Of a DNA stretch of 5,356 nucleotides, positions 1 to 5,356 are shown one piece after another. Position 1 is the first letter of the stretch; the number at the start of each line of letters is the position of its first letter. Under the pieces are notes generated by a model. That model was given only the letters and a program-made list of their open reading frames with translations, was not told where the DNA came from and ran no database searches. The position numbers and the translations under genes are program-made. The stretch comes from Clostridia bacterium (GTDB lineage Bacteria > Bacillota > Clostridia > Christensenellales > Aristaeellaceae). The stretch is taken from contig JAFWBZ010000173.1 of the NCBI GenBank assembly GCA_017537105.1, forward strand, positions 1-5,356, written 5' to 3'.

Positions 1-207
1 AATGCGCACCGGGTTGGCCACGGCGGCTTCCCCCAGCCGCGCGCGCAGCGCAGCGGATAGGTTGGTCATTTCGCCGATGTCGGCGCTCCGGTTGAGCCAC
101 TCCCGGATCTGCTTCGCCCGGAACCGGCTCTCGCCCAGATCGTTTGCCACGAAGTCCAGCAGCTCCGGACCGCTCAGCCCCAGCAGCTGCACCCTTTCCC
201 CGCTCAT
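1..207 (-). CDS. rlmN: 23S rRNA (adenine-C2)-methyltransferase RlmN, N-terminal fragment (cut by window edge)
   Basis: Only the first 69 codons are inside the window; the reading frame is open to base 1. The family is a radical-SAM enzyme that methylates C2 of A2503 in 23S rRNA and, in some bacteria, A37 of certain tRNAs. What is seen is the small N-terminal accessory domain: an opening LLGLSGPEL segment (residues 8-16), FRAKQI (29-34) followed by a Trp-Leu (37-38), and EMTNLSAALR (46-55). All three are typical of RlmN N-termini. The radical-SAM CxxxCxxC motif would lie beyond the window, so catalysis cannot be checked. The ATG (207-205) overlaps the rsmB stop as ATGA. A GGAGG at 217-213, 5 nt upstream, fixes the start. 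Position after rsmB matches the Firmicute gene order. The close relative Cfr is less likely given this housekeeping context. Confidence 0.9.
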   Translation of the reverse strand, partial: MSGERVQLLGLSGPELLDFVANDLGESRFRAKQIREWLNRSADIGEMTNLSAALRARLGEAAVANPVRI

Positions 208-1799
208 ACGCGCCTCCGGATCAGCCGCGCGATGAAGAAGCCCTCCAGGCCGTCCCTGTGGGGCAGCAGCTGAATCATGCCGTCGTGGAACCGCGGGCGG
301 AGCGCCTCGGGCAGCCATTGGTCGCCGGGATCCGGCGCAAATTCCGGGTGCCACGTCAGAAAGCCGCGCACCTGGTCCTCGTTCTCCTCGGGCAAAATCG
401 TGCAGGTGGCGTACACCAGCCTGCCGCCGACCCCGACCGCCTGGGCGCAGGCGTCGAGGATCCCCCGCTGCAGCGCCGGCAACGCCCGAAGTGCCTGCTC
501 GTTCACGCGATACTTGATGTCCGGCTTGTCGCCGATCACGCCCAGCCCCGAGCAGGGTGCGTCCACCAGCACGGCATCCATCGAGAGCCGCATGCTCTCC
601 ATGGGATTCCCGGCGTCATACACCGCGGCGCGGACGTTGTCCAGCCCCAGCCTGCGCGCGGCGGCGCGAATCAGCTGCACGCGATGCTCGTGCACGTCCC
701 AGGCGAACACCCGTCCGGCGCCGCGCATGCGCTCCGCCATCAGACAGGTCTTTCCGCCGGGCGCGGCGCAGGCGTCCAGAATCTGCATGCCCGCCTTCGC
801 CTCCACGGCCTGGGCCGCCAGCATGGCGCTCTGGCCCTGGATGGAGAACAGTCCCCGGCGATAGCCGTCGGTGTCGGCCAGGTTGCCGCCGTTTTCGATC
901 AGCCAGGCCCCCGGAACGACGCCGCGCTTCCAATGGTATCCCTGATCGTCCAGCCACTTTTCAAAGGCTTCGCCGTCCATGCGCATGGCGTTGGGGCGAA
1001 CGGTCTCCATGCGGTTGCCCGCGGAGGCGGCTGCAATCTGTTCCGCTTCCTCCTGCCCGTAGGCGGCGACCAGCCGCTCCACGATGGCCGGCGCCGTGGA
1101 ATACCGGACGGACAGCCACTTCTCCGGCTCCGACGAGCGGTCGGGCAGCGCGAGCTCCCCCGCGTCGCGGGCGCGAATGAGGTTGCGCAGCACGCCGTTG
1201 ACCAGCCCGGTCATCCCCTCGCGCTTTGCCGCGCGGACCTGCTTCACCGCCTCGTCCACCGCGGCGTGATCGGGAACCCGATCCATGAACAGGATCTGCG
1301 CCGCGGCGATGTGGAGGATGTCGTTGACCGTGGGATCCGGTTTCGAATCCAGGAAACGGTCCAGCATGTACTCGATCTGCAGCCGGTTCTCCACAGCGAA
1401 GTAGAACGCGCTGGCGGCCAGACGGCGATCCTCCGGCTTCAGCCGCGCCGCCTCCAGCTGGCGGTTCAGCGCCTGCGCGGCATAGGCGTCGCCGCGCACC
1501 ACGTCCTGCAGCGCCTTCAGCGCCACGTCGCGCGGCGCATCCATCGGAGTCCTGGCGGAACCCCTTCCCGGGACCTCGCGGCGCTCGCCCGTGCGGCTCT
1601 GGCCCGGCTGTCCCCTGCGTCCGCCCATGCCGGCGGGACGATCGGTCTTTCGCGCAGAGGCGGTTTGTTCCCTTCCCGGCACGCCGCGCCGTTCGCCCGT
1701 GCGCGGCTGACCCGGCTGTCCCCGTCGGCCGCCCGCTCCGGCGGGGCGGGGTGTCCTGGGCTTCTGCCCTTCGCCGCCGCGTCGCTTGTCATCGTTCAT
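204..1799 (-). CDS. rsmB: 16S rRNA (cytosine-C5)-methyltransferase RsmB with a repeat-bearing N-terminal extension
   Basis: Family function: SAM-dependent formation of m5C967 (E. coli numbering) in 16S rRNA. The 531-residue product has three parts. Residues 1-85 are a low-complexity basic extension (19 Arg, 19 Gly, 8 acidic) with two copies of a 26-residue repeat. From about 88 to 215 is the NusB-like RNA-binding domain, opening with DVALKALQDV. From about 225 to the end is the Rossmann methyltransferase: SAM motif I DACAAPGGKT (342-351), acidic D368 in WDVHEHR, motif IV DAPCSGLG with C416, and motif VI YATC with C466, the expected nucleophile. It ends with a GFFIARL-like strand. Family members are usually about 430-460 residues, so the extra length is all N-terminal. 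The ATG overlaps the fmt stop (ATGA, 1799-1796) with AAAGGA upstream. Met86 (1544-1542) is an alternative start giving a canonical 446-residue protein. The conserved repeat favours the upstream start. Confidence 0.96.
   Translation of the reverse strand: MNDDKRRGGEGQKPRTPRPAGAGGRRGQPGQPRTGERRGVPGREQTASARKTDRPAGMGGRRGQPGQSRTGERREVPGRGSARTPMDAPRDVALKALQDVVRGDAYAAQALNRQLEAARLKPEDRRLAASAFYFAVENRLQIEYMLDRFLDSKPDPTVNDILHIAAAQILFMDRVPDHAAVDEAVKQVRAAKREGMTGLVNGVLRNLIRARDAGELALPDRSSEPEKWLSVRYSTAPAIVERLVAAYGQEEAEQIAAASAGNRMETVRPNAMRMDGEAFEKWLDDQGYHWKRGVVPGAWLIENGGNLADTDGYRRGLFSIQGQSAMLAAQAVEAKAGMQILDACAAPGGKTCLMAERMRGAGRVFAWDVHEHRVQLIRAAARRLGLDNVRAAVYDAGNPMESMRLSMDAVLVDAPCSGLGVIGDKPDIKYRVNEQALRALPALQRGILDACAQAVGVGGRLVYATCTILPEENEDQVRGFLTWHPEFAPDPGDQWLPEALRPRFHDGMIQLLPHRDGLEGFFIARLIRRRV
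1550..1553 (-). promoter_or_regulatory. Possible internal Shine-Dalgarno for a short RsmB form
   Basis: AGGA at 1553-1550 lies 5 nt before the in-frame ATG of Met86 (1544-1542). Starting there would give a 446-residue RsmB without the repeat extension, which is the usual family length. A 4-nt match can occur by chance, so this is only a candidate second start. Confidence 0.3.
1563..1748 (-). repeat. Two direct repeats of 78 nt inside the rsmB N-terminal extension (period 108 nt)
   Basis: The copies lie at 1748-1671 (RsmB residues 18-43) and 1640-1563 (residues 54-79). Both begin RPAG and end VPGR, with GGRRGQPGQ and RTGERR between. By hand they match at 62 of 78 nucleotides and 23 of 26 amino acids (changes A/M, P/S, G/E). 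Nine of the twelve differing codons are synonymous. The 10-residue spacer (44-53) and the residues before copy 1 also resemble each other weakly (KPRTPRPAG against ARKTDRPAG), suggesting a 36-residue unit that was duplicated. Confidence 0.85.
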
Positions 1800-2746
1800 G
1801 CTTCCCCGTCCTTTCTAAGGCGCGTGCCCACATCGATCCGCTTGCCCATCAGGTAGGCCTTCGCCGCCATGCGCCTGGCGTTGGGCGCCTGCATCTCCAG
1901 AATCTCCAGCGCCCCCTCGCCGCACTTGACCATCAGCCCGGCCTTGGGGCCGGAGACGATCACGGTGCCGGGCGCAGCGTCGCTGCCGGTCTGCACGGCG
2001 CGGGCGAGGTACAGCTTGAGCCGCCCCGCGGCCATGCCGGTGCTGGCGCCGGGCCAGGGATTCAGCCCACGCACCTGCCGGGCGATGACCTCCGCGGACT
2101 GCGTCCAGTCGATCTCGCCCATCTCCTTCTTCAGCATCGGCTCGTAGGTAGCCTCCGACGCATCCTGTGCAACGGGCGCGATTTCGCCGCTCAGATATTT
2201 TGGCAGCGCCTCCGCCAGCAGCTCCGCGCCGAGCACGGAGAGCCGCCCGGTCAACTCGCCCGCCGTCTCCAGTTCGCCGATGGCGGTCGAACGGGAAACC
2301 AGCATATCGCCGGTGTCGATGCCGATATCGGTGCGCATGATGGTGACGCCGGTCTGCGCATCTCCCATCAGGATGCACCAGTTGATGGGTGCGGAACCGC
2401 GATGCTTCGGCAACAGCGAAGCGTGCACGTTGATCGTGCCGCACACCGGGATGTCCAGGATCTCCTGCGTCAGGATCTGTCCGAAGGCCGCGGTCACCAC
2501 CACGTCGGGCCGAAGTTCCCTGAGCTGCGCCACGCCCTCCGGCCTGCGGATCCTGTCAAACTGATAGACCGGGATCCCGCGCTCCAGGGCGCGTTGCTTC
2601 ACCGGGCAGGCCGTCAGCTTTTTGCCCCGGCCTGCGGGCCGGTCCGGCTGGGTGAACGCGCCCACCACGTCATAGCCCGCGTCGCAAAGCGCGTCCAGCG
2701 ACGGCACGGCAAATTCCGGCGTGCCCATGAAGACCACGCGCGTCAT
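1796..2746 (-). CDS. fmt: Methionyl-tRNA formyltransferase
   Basis: Transfers the formyl group of 10-formyltetrahydrofolate to Met-tRNA(fMet) for translation initiation in the cytoplasm. The 316-residue product has the normal family length. The N-terminal formyltransferase domain shows MGTPEFAVPSL (7-17), QPDRPAGRGKKL (33-44, the tRNA-contacting loop region) and the folate/catalytic block with N106, H108 and SLLPKHRG (110-117). The third catalytic residue is D144 in IGIDTGDML (141-149). The C-terminal OB-like domain follows after GLNPWPGA, ending with a RRMAAKAYLMGKRIDVG-type segment. All three catalytic residues are present, so an active enzyme is expected. The start overlaps the stop of the second def gene (ATGA, 2746-2743); AAGGGGG at 2760-2754 is the likely ribosome-binding site. 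It sits directly between its functional partners, the deformylases, and rsmB. Confidence 0.98.
   Translation of the reverse strand: MTRVVFMGTPEFAVPSLDALCDAGYDVVGAFTQPDRPAGRGKKLTACPVKQRALERGIPVYQFDRIRRPEGVAQLRELRPDVVVTAAFGQILTQEILDIPVCGTINVHASLLPKHRGSAPINWCILMGDAQTGVTIMRTDIGIDTGDMLVSRSTAIGELETAGELTGRLSVLGAELLAEALPKYLSGEIAPVAQDASEATYEPMLKKEMGEIDWTQSAEVIARQVRGLNPWPGASTGMAAGRLKLYLARAVQTGSDAAPGTVIVSGPKAGLMVKCGEGALEILEMQAPNARRMAAKAYLMGKRIDVGTRLRKDGEA
1809..1814 (-). promoter_or_regulatory. Shine-Dalgarno of the upstream rsmB start
   Basis: AAAGGA reads 1814-1809 on the minus strand, 9 nt before the ATG at 1799-1797. It lies inside the last codons of fmt. It supports translation from the ATGA overlap and hence the long form of RsmB. 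Confidence 0.6.
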
Positions 2747-3225
2747 GAAATCGCCCCCTTCTCACGAAGCTCCTCCGTACAATCCTCGATCATCCTGTCC
2801 ACGTACAGCACGCCGTCCAGGTGATCGATCTCGTGGCACAGGCACACCGCCAGCATGCCCTCCCCGTGAATCTCAAAGGGATTGCCAAAGCGATCCTGCG
2901 CGCGAACCGTCACGCGCTCCGGCCGCACCACGCGGCCCGCCCGGCCGGGCACGGAGAGGCACGCCTCGATCACCGTCATCTCCCCCTCCCGGGAGACGAT
3001 CTCCGGGTTCACCAGCTCGATCAGTCCCTCGCCGACGTTCACCACGCAGCAGCGCTTCAGCACGCCGACCTGGGGCGCCGCCAGCCCCGCGCCGTCTCCG
3101 GCCTCCATGGTCTCGGCCATGTCGGTCAACAGCGCGGCCAGCCGGTCGTCGAACTTTTCCACCCGGCGCGCGCGCTTGCGCAGCACGTCGTCCTGCCCCA
3201 GCTCCATGATCCTGCGAATCGCCAT
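2743..3225 (-). CDS. def: Peptide deformylase, second tandem copy (EACLS variant)
   Basis: Removes the N-formyl group from nascent proteins; a metal-dependent hydrolase (usually Fe2+) acting near the ribosome exit tunnel. The 160-residue product shows motif 1 GAGLAAPQ (45-52), motif 2 EACLS (87-91) and motif 3 HEIDHLDG (131-138). The metal ligands C89, H131 and H135 and the catalytic E132 are intact, so activity is expected. Motif 2 is normally EGCLS; here Gly88 is Ala. It aligns without gaps to the preceding copy with about 104 of 160 identical residues, the differences clustering at 41-46, 77-88, 96-100 and the C-terminus. It starts 18 nt after that gene's stop, and no purine-rich Shine-Dalgarno is visible in the gap. 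The start is placed by the shared MAIR N-terminus. Length and lack of insertions fit a type 1 enzyme. Confidence 0.95.
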   Translation of the reverse strand: MAIRRIMELGQDDVLRKRARRVEKFDDRLAALLTDMAETMEAGDGAGLAAPQVGVLKRCCVVNVGEGLIELVNPEIVSREGEMTVIEACLSVPGRAGRVVRPERVTVRAQDRFGNPFEIHGEGMLAVCLCHEIDHLDGVLYVDRMIEDCTEELREKGAIS

Positions 3226-3234
3226 AGCACGTCA

Positions 3235-3257
3235 GGGAGAGCGCTACGCGTTCTCCC
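3235..3257 (-). other. Hairpin spanning the stop codon of the first def gene
   Basis: On the minus strand GGGAGAACGC (3257-3248) and GCGCTCTCCC (3244-3235) form a 10-bp stem with one A.C mismatch around a GTA loop. The TAG stop of the first def (3246-3244) lies across the loop and the first 3' stem base. No T-run follows, so it does not look like an intrinsic terminator. It occupies the place where the Shine-Dalgarno of the second def would be; the def ATG begins 9 nt after the stem. A role in translational coupling or mRNA processing is inference only. Confidence 0.5.
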
Positions 3258-3732
3258 CTTCCTCCTCGTCCCGCATCTGATCGGTGATATCCTCGATCAT
3301 CTTGTCCACATACAGTATGCCGTCCAGGTGGTCGATCTCGTGGCACAGGCAGCGCGCCAGCAGGCCCTCGCCCTCCACCTCAATGTGACTGCCCTTGCGA
3401 TCCTGCGCGTGCACGCGCACCTTCTCCGGCCGCGCCACCGTGGCCCGGCGGCCCGGCACCGAAAGACAGCCCTCGGCGTCCACGACCTCGCCCTCCGACC
3501 AGAGGATCTCCGGGTTGATCAGCTCGATCAGCCCCTCGCCCACATCGATGACCACGCAGCGCTTGAGAATTCCCACCTGCGGCGCGGCGAGGCCGACGCC
3601 GTCTGCCTCGTACATCGTATCCGCCATGTCGTCCAGCAGCACGCCCAGGCGTTTGTCAAACTTTTCCACCTTCCGCGCATGCTTGCGCAGGATATCGTCC
3701 TTGCCCATTTCCACGATCTTTCGAATTGCCAT
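3244..3732 (-). CDS. def: Peptide deformylase, first tandem copy (canonical motifs)
   Basis: Same reaction as its neighbour: deformylation of N-formylmethionine on nascent chains. The 162-residue product has fully canonical motifs: GVGLAAPQ (45-52), EGCLS (87-91) and HEIDHLDG (131-138). C89, H131 and H135 bind the metal and E132 is the catalytic acid/base. The C-terminal tail is short and acidic (DEEEGE, 155-160). The frame stays open far upstream through priA, so the start is set by two things: the ATG at 3732-3730 has GGAGG 5 nt before it, and the resulting MAIRKIVEMG N-terminus matches both the family and the second copy (MAIRRIMELG). Of the pair this is the more likely main housekeeping enzyme, as it has a good ribosome-binding site and unaltered motifs. 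That ranking is inference. It lies 71 nt after priA. Confidence 0.96.
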   Translation of the reverse strand: MAIRKIVEMGKDDILRKHARKVEKFDKRLGVLLDDMADTMYEADGVGLAAPQVGILKRCVVIDVGEGLIELINPEILWSEGEVVDAEGCLSVPGRRATVARPEKVRVHAQDRKGSHIEVEGEGLLARCLCHEIDHLDGILYVDKMIEDITDQMRDEEEGENA

Positions 3733-3737
3733 GCTTG

Positions 3738-3742
3738 CCTCC
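3738..3742 (-). promoter_or_regulatory. Shine-Dalgarno deciding the start of the first def gene
   Basis: GGAGG at 3742-3738, 5 nt before the ATG at 3732. It matters because the reading frame has no stop upstream for nearly 1 kb, so an automatic caller could extend the gene wrongly into priA. Confidence 0.8.
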
Positions 3743-3763
3743 GTCCCGTCTGAAAACCGGGGG

Positions 3764-3789
3764 AAAAACCGGATCGCCCTACCGACCGG
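3764..3789 (-). terminator. Weak terminator-like hairpin between priA and def
   Basis: On the minus strand CCGGTCG (3789-3783), a GTAGGG loop and CGATCCGG (3776-3769) form a 7-bp stem with one bulged T, followed directly by five T's (3768-3764) and then C's. The G-run just upstream (3797-3793) could also pair with the C-run after the T's, in an alternative structure. The short T-tract makes it a weak terminator or attenuator at best. No convincing -35/-10 promoter is visible between it and def. Confidence 0.3.
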
Positions 3790-3803
3790 CGCCCCCGCAA
3801 ACC

Positions 3804-5356
3804 TCATATCATGTTGGCCGGATTGATCTCCAGCTCCGCCCGCACGCCCTCCGGTGTCTCGTCCGCCAGCTGCTGCATCCGCGCGGCGATGGCCTCGACA
3901 TCCGCCTTGAAGAACAGCCGGACAAACAGCTGCCAGCGGTGCTCGCCCCGGAGCATGCCGATGGGTGCCTCCACCGCGCGCAGCTGGAGCGCCTGCTCCC
4001 GCTGTCCTGTTTCCTCCAGATACGCGGCCAGCGCGGTCTCCGCCGCCTGTGCCGCCGCCCGCGCCGCATCGGCGCTTCCGGAGGAGAACAGAATCCGCGT
4101 CATCACGGTATAGGGCGGGTAGAGCGCCGTGCGGCGGACCTCCGACTCCCGGTGGTAGAAGGCGCGATAGTCCTGCGCTGCGGCAAACCGTATGCCGTAG
4201 TGCTCGGGCTCGTAGGTCTGCACCACCACGTGCCCGGGATGGTCCGCGCGGCCCGCGCGGCCCGCCACCTGGGTGATCAGCTGAAAGGTCCGCTCGACGC
4301 TGCGGTAGTCGGGCGGGTTCAGCGACATGTCCGCCGCTACTACGCCCACCAGCGTCACGTTGGGGAAATCCAGCCCCTTGGCGATCATCTGCGTGCCCAC
4401 CAGCACGTTGGCGTCTCCTCGGCGAAAGGCGTCCAGAATGCGCTGGTGCGCATCCTTGCCCCGGGTGGTGTCGATGTCCATCCGAAGCACCTTTGCGTCC
4501 GGAAACAGCCGCGCGACCTCCGCCTGCACCTTCTGGGTCCCCGCGCCGAAGTACTTGATGTAGGGGCTGCCACAGCTCGGGCACAGCTTCGGCGGCGGCA
4601 GGGTCCGGCCGCAGTAGTGGCACTTCAGCAGGTCTTCCGACTGGTGATAGGTCATCGACACATCGCAGGCCTCGCACTTGGCCACGTAGCCGCACTTGCG
4701 GCAGGACACGAACGTGGAGTGGCCCCTGCGGTTGATGAACAGCATCGCCTGGTGTCCGCCGTCCAGGCAGGCCCGAAGGGCGTTCGCCAGCTTCGCGCTG
4801 AAGATCGAGGCGTTCCCGCGCTCGAACTCGCTGCGCATGTCCACGACCTCGACCTCCGGCAGCGGGCGATGGTTGACCCGGTGGCGCAGCTCGATCAGCT
4901 CCAGCCGGTTCTCCGGCCGCACGCCGGGCATGGCCCGCATGAAGGTGGCGATCGAGGGCGTCGCGCTGCCCAGCAACAGCACCGCACCGTGGTCCGCCGC
5001 GCGCCGCCAGGCGATTTCCCGGGCGTCGTAGCGCGGCCGGTGGTCGGACTGGTAGCTGCTCTCATGCTCCTCATCCACCACGATCACGCCGAGATTCTCC
5101 ACCGGGGCGAACACGGCGCTGCGCGCGCCGATCACCACCCGGGCCTCGCCCGAGCGGATGCGCCGCCATTCGTCGAAGCGCTCGCCCGCGGACAGCGCGG
5201 AGTGCAGCACCGCGGCGTCTGCGCCGAAGCACCCGTGCAGCCAGGAGACCATCTGCGGCGTCAGCGCGATCTCCGGCACCAGCACCACGGCCGTGCGGCC
5301 CATCGAAAGCGCCTGCCGGATCAGGCGGATGTAAACCTCGGTCTTGCCGCTGCCGG
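3804..5356 (-). CDS. priA: Primosomal protein N' (replication-restart helicase PriA), C-terminal part
   Basis: A 3'-5' superfamily 2 DNA helicase that recognises stalled forks and reloads the replicative helicase. The window holds the last 516 residues; full-length proteins are typically about 730-830, so the DNA-binding N-terminal part is missing only because of the window edge. Numbering from the first full codon (5354): Walker A GSGKT (1-5, followed by EVY as in PriA), Walker B DEEH (94-97), motif III SATPS (130-134). The zinc region has four CxxC pairs, CRKC, CEAC, CHYC and CPSC (218-261; bases 4703-4572), all eight cysteines present. The helicase motifs GTQMIAKG (320-327) and QVAGRAGR (362-369) follow, then the C-terminal domain with YPPY. 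No frameshift or lost catalytic residue is seen. The stop is TGA at 3806-3804. It is the most upstream gene visible on this strand; its operon promoter lies outside. Confidence 0.97.
   Translation of the reverse strand, partial: GSGKTEVYIRLIRQALSMGRTAVVLVPEIALTPQMVSWLHGCFGADAAVLHSALSAGERFDEWRRIRSGEARVVIGARSAVFAPVENLGVIVVDEEHESSYQSDHRPRYDAREIAWRRAADHGAVLLLGSATPSIATFMRAMPGVRPENRLELIELRHRVNHRPLPEVEVVDMRSEFERGNASIFSAKLANALRACLDGGHQAMLFINRRGHSTFVSCRKCGYVAKCEACDVSMTYHQSEDLLKCHYCGRTLPPPKLCPSCGSPYIKYFGAGTQKVQAEVARLFPDAKVLRMDIDTTRGKDAHQRILDAFRRGDANVLVGTQMIAKGLDFPNVTLVGVVAADMSLNPPDYRSVERTFQLITQVAGRAGRADHPGHVVVQTYEPEHYGIRFAAAQDYRAFYHRESEVRRTALYPPYTVMTRILFSSGSADAARAAAQAAETALAAYLEETGQREQALQLRAVEAPIGMLRGEHRWQLFVRLFFKADVEAIAARMQQLADETPEGVRAELEINPANMI

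Noticed and set aside
144..1856. A 570-codon open frame on the plus strand opposite rsmB, with more plus-strand frames opposite fmt and the def genes
   Set aside because: These translations are rich in Arg, Ala, Pro and His with no recognisable domain, and lie antisense to clearly conserved genes. GC-rich coding DNA routinely leaves such frames open.
2824..3350. Nearly identical DNA stretches shared by the two def genes around the HEIDH codons, considered as a mobile or recombination repeat
   Set aside because: The longest shared run I found is about 20 nt and encodes the catalytic motif, so conserved coding sequence in paralogues explains it.
3753..3772. Short direct repeat AAAACCGG twice (3753-3760 and 3765-3772, plus strand) in the priA-def gap
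   Set aside because: Too short and explained by the hairpin/T-run layout; no sign of an operator or attachment site.
3733..4695. In-frame upstream extension of the first def to a 483-residue protein
   Set aside because: The extra part is priA DNA read out of frame, with no domain. The GGAGG-supported ATG at 3732 gives the exact family N-terminus.
1..5356. A novel defence, mobile or biosynthetic system
   Set aside because: Every gene belongs to a well-known housekeeping family in a conserved order. No transposase, integrase, toxin-antitoxin pair, CRISPR array, tRNA or attachment site was seen on either strand.

Overview
The window is one strand of a conserved housekeeping operon. Everything convincing is on the minus strand, so it is best read from position 5356 down to 1: priA (3' part) - def - def - fmt - rsmB - rlmN (5' end only). 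This order matches the priA-def-fmt-rsmB-rlmN cluster known from Firmicutes such as Bacillus subtilis. The DNA is GC-rich (by eye well above 60%), so a high-GC member of the Firmicutes, probably a clostridial lineage, is the best guess. That placement is an inference from gene order and composition; no rRNA or other phylogenetic marker is present.

Region by region. 5356-3804: C-terminal two thirds of the replication-restart helicase PriA, cut by the window edge inside its Walker A motif. 3803-3733: a 71-nt gap, the longest in the window, with a small GC-rich hairpin followed by five T's and then the ribosome-binding site of def. 3732-3244 and 3225-2743: two complete peptide deformylase genes in tandem, about 65% identical without gaps. 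They are separated by 18 nt, and a hairpin covers the first gene's stop codon and most of the gap. 2746-1796: fmt. 1799-204: rsmB, with an unusual arginine/glycine-rich repeated N-terminal extension. 207-1: first 69 codons of rlmN. The last three junctions (def/fmt, fmt/rsmB, rsmB/rlmN) are all ATGA start-stop overlaps, which indicates tight translational coupling.

Functionally, Fmt formylates initiator Met-tRNA, the two deformylases remove that formyl group from nascent proteins, RsmB makes a 5-methylcytosine in 16S rRNA, and RlmN methylates 23S rRNA (and tRNA in some species). The operon therefore couples formyl-methionine metabolism and ribosome maturation to a replication-restart factor.

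I found no mobile element, CRISPR array, tRNA/rRNA gene or novel defence-like system. The points most worth a second look are the tandem def pair (the second copy has EACLS in place of the canonical EGCLS and lacks a visible Shine-Dalgarno), the hairpin between them, and the 85-residue repeat-bearing extension of RsmB. The extension's two repeat copies differ mostly at synonymous positions.
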